From positions 1 through 64,000 of the forward strand of contig MU623493.1 in the NCBI GenBank assembly GCA_025201765.1: a stretch of DNA of 64,000 nucleotides, given 5' to 3'. Below the pieces are notes generated by a model. That model ran no database searches. It had not been told where the DNA came from and was given only the letters and a program-made list of their open reading frames with translations. The position numbers and the translations under genes are program-made. How positions within the stretch are numbered: position 1 is the stretch's first letter; every line of letters starts with the position of its first letter. Shown here piece after piece: positions 59,401 through 64,000 of this stretch. The DNA is from Daldinia sp. FL1419 (taxonomy: Eukaryota; Ascomycota; Sordariomycetes; Xylariales; Hypoxylaceae).

Positions 59401-59779
59401 ACCCTTGAACCTGGCGAAATACGTTTGAGGCATCCATGGGCGATTCTAGTATGGAATCTCGTTGTTTCTGATCGCTCTCGTTGTGAGAGAGAGCCTTAGG
59501 TTTTTTGATCTGGCCCCCAGGGACGTGGGGGAGATCAATCGTTGGTCTCACGCAACTTCGAGGGCTCGAGACGTCGGGAATGAAAGCGGGGCGAGCAAAT
59601 TGAACGAATCGATTATATTGCTGCTGTTGCTGCTGCTGCTGCTGCTGCAAGTCGAATTTCACTTTATCATGATTTCGATTTTTTGAAACGCCGCCGCAAA
59701 ATGCTTCATAAATGTGGCTGTAAAAGGGAGAATCGTCGCTGTCGAGCTTGTAATATCCGCTCTCGGTTTGAGAACACAT
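56471..59779 (-). CDS. Zn2Cys6 fungal transcription factor, 1035 aa
   Basis: Four exons on the minus strand: 59779-59270, 59188-58648, 58586-57848, 57788-56471. An N-terminal low-complexity region has a glutamine run (about 10 Q, from CTG repeats, plus-strand 59625-59650). Next is the zinc cluster CCRCRQRKTRC...CLPCERSGSAC (C-x2-C-x6-C-x6-C-x2-C-x6-C, about residues 166-193), created only by splicing. A coiled coil follows (KLQEKVRQLEAELGQY). The Fungal_trans middle homology region includes CLVLIGQYSMLTPTRTAVYYVVGLATRICQQLGL and the RRLSWIVSNLELGMAQVMGRP block. The C-terminal ~350 residues are Ser/Pro/Gln/Asn-rich, a likely activation region. It binds DNA in the nucleus; target genes are unknown. 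The nearby M20/Dal5-like genes could be targets, but this is only proximity. Confidence 0.85.
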
Positions 59780-61772
59780 TCTTACGTACCCGTACCCGTA
59801 CTTATCGTACGAAATGCGTTATGCATATACATGTATATCTCGTATCTACCTAGCATCAACTACCTAAATATACATCTGTATTAGCTTGTCTGATACACCA
59901 ATTATAATGTACTATCGGATTGATAATACCCGATAAGAGAGTACCTAGCCACTACTGCTATAGGTGCTCGTAGGGGAAGGCGGTAGTACCTAAGGTAGGT
60001 AGAGCGCGGACTATATATAATGGAGCACCGATTAGCCCCGCGGTACCTAGGGGACTTCTTTCCACTTTTTTTTTTTGCTGAACCCGAGCTGTTTGGAGGT
60101 GCTCAGGTGCGTATCGATACGTCAATACGTCAATACGATAATACCTACGTCAATGCCCGCCAAGGTATGTAATACGTAGGTAGGTACCTAACGTGACGGG
60201 AATTATCTGGGCAGGCGGCAGTATCGTAGATAGCAAAACTAATAACTTATAATAATAAGGAAGAAGGTAACAACTTCTCATGGATCTATTTCCGTGAAAT
60301 AGAACTCTACATAACTTAATCTTACAAGGTTACGATTTACTATATTGATCCTCTTTCGATTGTAGCAAACCTTGGTTTAATAAATCGTCCGAATCACCCG
60401 ACTCCTAACGTTTCTCCTGTCAGCCGTTTCGTTTCACCTTTTTTGTTCCTTGATCGGCTTCACGTCGGGCTGGGTCGATGAACTGGGGTCGATGGATGGT
60501 AGATTAAAACATTTATCACCGGCTACAATTCCGTTTCGCTCGTTTGTGCATTTCGTGCCATTTCGCGCATCTCATCTCGCTTTCACGATAGTGTAAAAAA
60601 GACTTAACCTTTTTCTATAAGATCCTGGCCGTTACTGCTTTGACTTACACGCGCGTGCGGCAAAAGTGCCCAGGATTTCTTCCTGGCACAACTTACAAAA
60701 ATCCGTTTCTATTCTTGGAAATCCCTTCTACTTTATTAGGCACATTTCCTAATCAAGTTTGTCCTGGAACAGTAGCATCGGTTTTAAGGGAGCCGACAAT
60801 GTGCTGACCGAAGATTATTGATACCATCGGTCTACTTTATTGAGAATTTTTTTCCCTCTTACGTCCGACCAACGGCTTGGTACTACCCATTCATGCACTC
60901 ATGAGACGACCGCACCAGAATCAAGAAAATATCTTAAATCGTTATGCAGGCTGCCATGTCGCCTCGCGAGGCGGTTATGACATTCGTCCGCATAGCATAA
61001 TCTCCAATGGCTGTACTACCAACTGGATCCGGAAAGATCACAGCCTTGCCTTGCCATCTCTTTGCACACGCGGGAGGAGGGCGTGGAGAAGTCGGGTGTT
61101 CTAATGCTGGCTATCGGTCCTAGATGAGGCGCAAGAGAATGAAAAGGAGTAGTCAGATCTCATTCTCGGGCGGTTTCCCGCATGGTCTCTCTACTGGCGA
61201 TGATGCCCAGAATGCCTCGTGGCTGTAAGGGCTAATACAAATTGTCGAGGATCTAGCTAGGTTAGAATTCCCCCCTGATGCAGGGAGCTCCTGCTACGAC
61301 GAAAAACCCATGTAGTTTGGCACTCTAGACACGAGCGAGCCATGAGTGAGCCATATAGGTAATTTGTGCAAATCGTATGTACTCCTCTTCCGGCAACGAT
61401 ATAACCCCAGCCCGGGCTACGGGAAAGCGGATGTTTTACGGACAGAAATAGCAATTGTTCAAACAATTGTCTATTTCGGCTCCTTTGATAAACCAAACAA
61501 AGCAAGGAACCCCGCGAATCGTCGACGATTAGATCCTAAGCCGCACCAAGCTTCCAGGAGGAGTCGCTCAAACCCATGTGCTATGCAATGGCGGAAAAGG
61601 AAGAGGGAAGAGAAAGGTGCAAGGGAGAGAACATGACTCTCAAGAATTTGTAAAATCAGCGGAAACCCCCACAGTTTGTGTGGTACACGTTTACCACCGC
61701 ATCCATCCTCTCCTAATTTTTACCACCTAAGGTACGGTAGTGGTGACAGTCTAGCCCATCTTCGGAACGCCG

Positions 61773-61796
61773 TACATACATACATACATACATACA
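61773..61796. repeat. (TACA)n microsatellite
   Basis: Six near-perfect tetranucleotide units. Confidence 0.9.
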
Positions 61797-61812
61797 CGCT
61801 GTTTAGGTATTG

Positions 61813-61864
61813 TATTGTACATGGTTGTAGGTATTGTACATGCTGTACACAACCATGTACAATA
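61813..61864. repeat. Inverted repeat with 16-bp perfect arms
   Basis: Left arm TATTGTACATGGTTGT (61813-61828) and its exact reverse complement (61849-61864) flank a 20-nt spacer, which itself contains another GGTATTGTACATG. Could form a hairpin in DNA or RNA. Confidence 0.9.
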
Positions 61865-61998
61865 CCTGCACTACCTCCTAACAGAGCGTTTCTAAGCGCC
61901 GTTAGTTGCTGTTCTATGCGTATTACTAAAGCCACTAAAATAAAAACAACAAGCCGCCTCGCTCGACTCGTCACTTGAGCCCCCAAGGCTCCAAAGGC

Positions 61999-62026
61999 GG
62001 TATACGGTATACGGTATACGGTATAC
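61999..62026. repeat. Four tandem copies of the 7-mer GGTATAC
   Basis: Perfect head-to-tail heptamers, followed by a degenerate copy. Confidence 0.92.
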
Positions 62027-62417
62027 AGTATATACCCACGTGCAGATTCGGAATTCTTTAATTCTCATTACCGCCACTATTCTTTTCGATGCTCGTAGCC
62101 CATAACATAACGTCTTCCCTAAACAGAAAATAACGGCGAATGCTCCGTCAACGGGATAAGAAGTTAAATTCAACGACTCCTGCGCCGCATCTCACCCGCT
62201 GCCAATAATACGTACATACTTACCTGGTAGATTAATCAACCTAAAACCGCTAATCTATCCAGGGCTGTCGGTTTTAGCAGCTATCACGGCTGTGGAAACG
62301 ATCTCCACTTGAGCTGGAGCTATCTAATACCATTAAAAACCCCCGAGACCCTGGACGTCAGGGACCGTAACCGAGAAGCTATACAACGCTCGAGCTCTCG
62401 CTTGAAGACGGGTAAAT

Positions 62418-64000
62418 ATGCCACGATCAAGTTTTTCGGATAATCCGTTATTACGGGTATCACGACCAGTATCAGCCTGCTCTAGGTGTCAGTACTATCG
62501 CATAGAGTCCATACATAGCTAAAGAACATCGAGACTAAGAGATCAATAGGTCGAAGTGCTAAAGTAAAGGTAGTCTAGCTGTCGTTCAATATAATAATCT
62601 TGGTGCTGATGACGCTATTGCCAGTGCGATGGAAAATTGCCGGCATGCACCGCCTGTGAAAAGGCTGGCCGCGAGAAGGAGTGCTCAGCTGCCAATGACC
62701 AATTCGCTAGAGGCAAGGAACGGAGGTAAGAGACGGCTTCGCACGTAGGTGTGCTCATCATTCTGCTAACGCGACCTGCTTAGCTACGTTGCTGCGCTCG
62801 AACTCCGAATAGAGAAGCTGGAAAAGCGATTGGCATACGCTCGATCAAGAAAGGCGTCCGTTGCTCAGCATGAGTCTGAGGTACCACCAGCACAGCCAGA
62901 ACCTGATCGGAAAGACTCGCTCGCTCTTATTAAAGCGGCCATATATCGTAAAGCCGCCAGGAAACGAGAAATGTCCGATGTTAACTCGCTAATGTCTGAC
63001 TTTGGCTTCTTGTAAGTCGCTAGTTAAGCATTGGGTTTTGTTGGTGATGCTAATGGATGGCAAGGTCGATTAATGCTACGACAAGGGATTTTGAGCCCAC
63101 GATGAGCAACATGACATTTGCACGCCTCGTGTTAGCTGCCGCCTCTAATGATCCGCTTCCAAACGTTGTGGACTTAACGCTACCTCCTAAGCAGGATGCC
63201 GTCGCTCTTGTTCAGTATTATATGACAAACATTTATTCACTTTTTCCTGCATTTCCCGAAACGACGCTGTACACCATTCTGGAGCAAATGTACTCCTTTC
63301 AAGAACACTCGATCAAAGACGTTGACTACTGGCTCGTATATATGGTATTAGCCGTCGGGTCTGCCGCCCAGAGTCGAGCCAAGAACGATAATTACTATCG
63401 TAATGGACTGCGCTTTGTAGCTCAGGCGTTGCAACATGCAGACAGGGCGCTAATGCCAGGCTACACGACGCAAATACAATCTCTGATCCTCCTTACACAA
63501 TACTCTATGCTAGACCCTGCTCATTTCGACAGTTGGCACTTGATTGGCTTTACGTCTAGAGCAGTAGTCGATCTTGGATTTCATCAGGACCCTCCACCTG
63601 AACAACTCTCAGACAAAGCGGTGCTTGACATGAGGCGGAAAACCTTCTACTGCGTTTATTCATTAGACAGGTACGTAATTCAGCCCCCGATTACGATATA
63701 GGGGATACTAACTGCTTTAATAAGATCAATCAGTATGGTCCATGCACGTGCTTTCTCCTTCACTGACGCATCAACAAACGTCGGCTGGCCTCGGCCTTCG
63801 TCATTCAGCCGTCGAGCATCAATCACCGGCAAGGTTCTTTCGGGTTCTGAACCTGCCTTCTTGCTTTTCCAACTCCGACGAGCCCAATCGCATTGGTACC
63901 AGGCGCTTTTCCAAGCAGAACCAACCCCATTGCCCGATGCATCCTCGTTTATATGGCAGATGTGCCAAGATATGAGAGAATGGGCTGAGACGCTACCTGC
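62418..64000 (+). CDS. Zn2Cys6 fungal transcription factor, truncated at the window edge
   Basis: Exons 62418-62487, 62550-62569 (only 20 nt), 62625-62725, 62784-63011, 63065-63670 and 63725 to the edge. Starting at ATG 62418, splicing builds the zinc cluster CSRCRSAKVKC...CTACEKAGREKEC (C-x2-C-x6-C-x6-C-x2-C-x8-C) across three exons. A short coiled coil follows (YVAALELRIEKLEKRLAYA). Fungal_trans domain segments follow: YYMTNIYSLFPAFPE, ILLTQYSMLDPAHFDSWHLIGFTSRAVVDLGFHQ and MRRKTFYCVYSLDRSISMV. The C-terminus lies outside the window. It acts as a DNA-binding regulator; target unknown. Without the 20-nt exon the cluster loses the residues between its second and third cysteines. Confidence 0.82.

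Larger units (their letters stand above)
59780..62417. other. Intergenic region, 2.6 kb, with repeats
   Basis: Between two divergent regulator genes. It holds TAGGTA-type words, a T run near 60067, microsatellites and a short inverted repeat (separate entries). Several ORFs under 100 aa show no domain. Confidence 0.5.

Noticed and set aside
1..64000. tRNA or rRNA genes
   Set aside because: No B-box-like GGTTCGANTCC with a matching cloverleaf, and no rRNA-like segment, was found on either strand by eye.

Overview
This window looks like chromosomal DNA of a filamentous ascomycete, most likely a Sordariomycete and possibly Xylariales. The evidence is short introns (about 45-100 nt) with GTRNGT donors, CTAAC-type branch points and YAG acceptors; typical fungal families (AA9 monooxygenase, RNase T2, Zn2Cys6 regulators, F-box proteins, Dal5-like transporter); and an AT-rich block that looks like repeat-induced point mutation (RIP). 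The taxonomic placement is inference. I rebuilt exon structures by eye from splice signals and reading-frame continuity. No RNA evidence was available.

Layout. 0-7.2 kb: secreted AA9 polysaccharide monooxygenase, cystathionine gamma-lyase, and a secreted alpha/beta hydrolase whose third intervening sequence reads as a stwintron (an intron inside an intron). 7.4-19 kb: F-box protein with a poly-Asp tail, NCS1 nucleobase permease, an unidentified zinc-ribbon-like protein, and a convergent pair formed by a DenD-like sugar-acid dehydrogenase/epimerase and a secreted SMP-30/gluconolactonase-type propeller. 19.4-28.9 kb: gene-free, AT-rich nested transposon island. A TA-flanked terminal-inverted-repeat element is split by a ~8.0 kb Helitron-like insertion (TC...CTAG, between A and T), which itself carries a miniature LTR retroelement (TRIM) with a perfect 5-bp target duplication. 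A second copy of the outer element lies next to it and supplies the empty-site comparison. 29.5-36.5 kb: small hypothetical ORF, secreted RNase T2, Vps9-type Rab GEF. 37.6-38.2 kb: a 554-bp long-TIR (Mutator-like) MITE just upstream of a Dnf3-like P4-ATPase flippase (38.8-43.0 kb). 43.5-49.3 kb: two-domain ABM-like protein, second F-box protein, conserved TPR-like protein. 50.4-59.8 kb: M20 amidohydrolase divergent from a Dal5-like MFS permease, a deleted MFS sugar-transporter pseudogene, and a 1035-aa Zn2Cys6 regulator. 62.4 kb-end: a second Zn2Cys6 regulator, cut by the window edge, with a 20-nt exon inside its zinc cluster.

Functional themes. Housekeeping or trafficking genes (CYS3-like, Vps9, Dnf3-like) are mixed with secreted nutrition genes (AA9, RNase T2, hydrolase, lactonase). 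Two groupings may work together: the epimerase/lactonase pair (sugar-acid metabolism) and the M20 hydrolase/Dal5-like transporter pair (uptake and hydrolysis of amide- or peptide-like nitrogen compounds). Long intergenic stretches are rich in TAGGTA/TACCTA words and microsatellites. I found no tRNA, rRNA or CRISPR.
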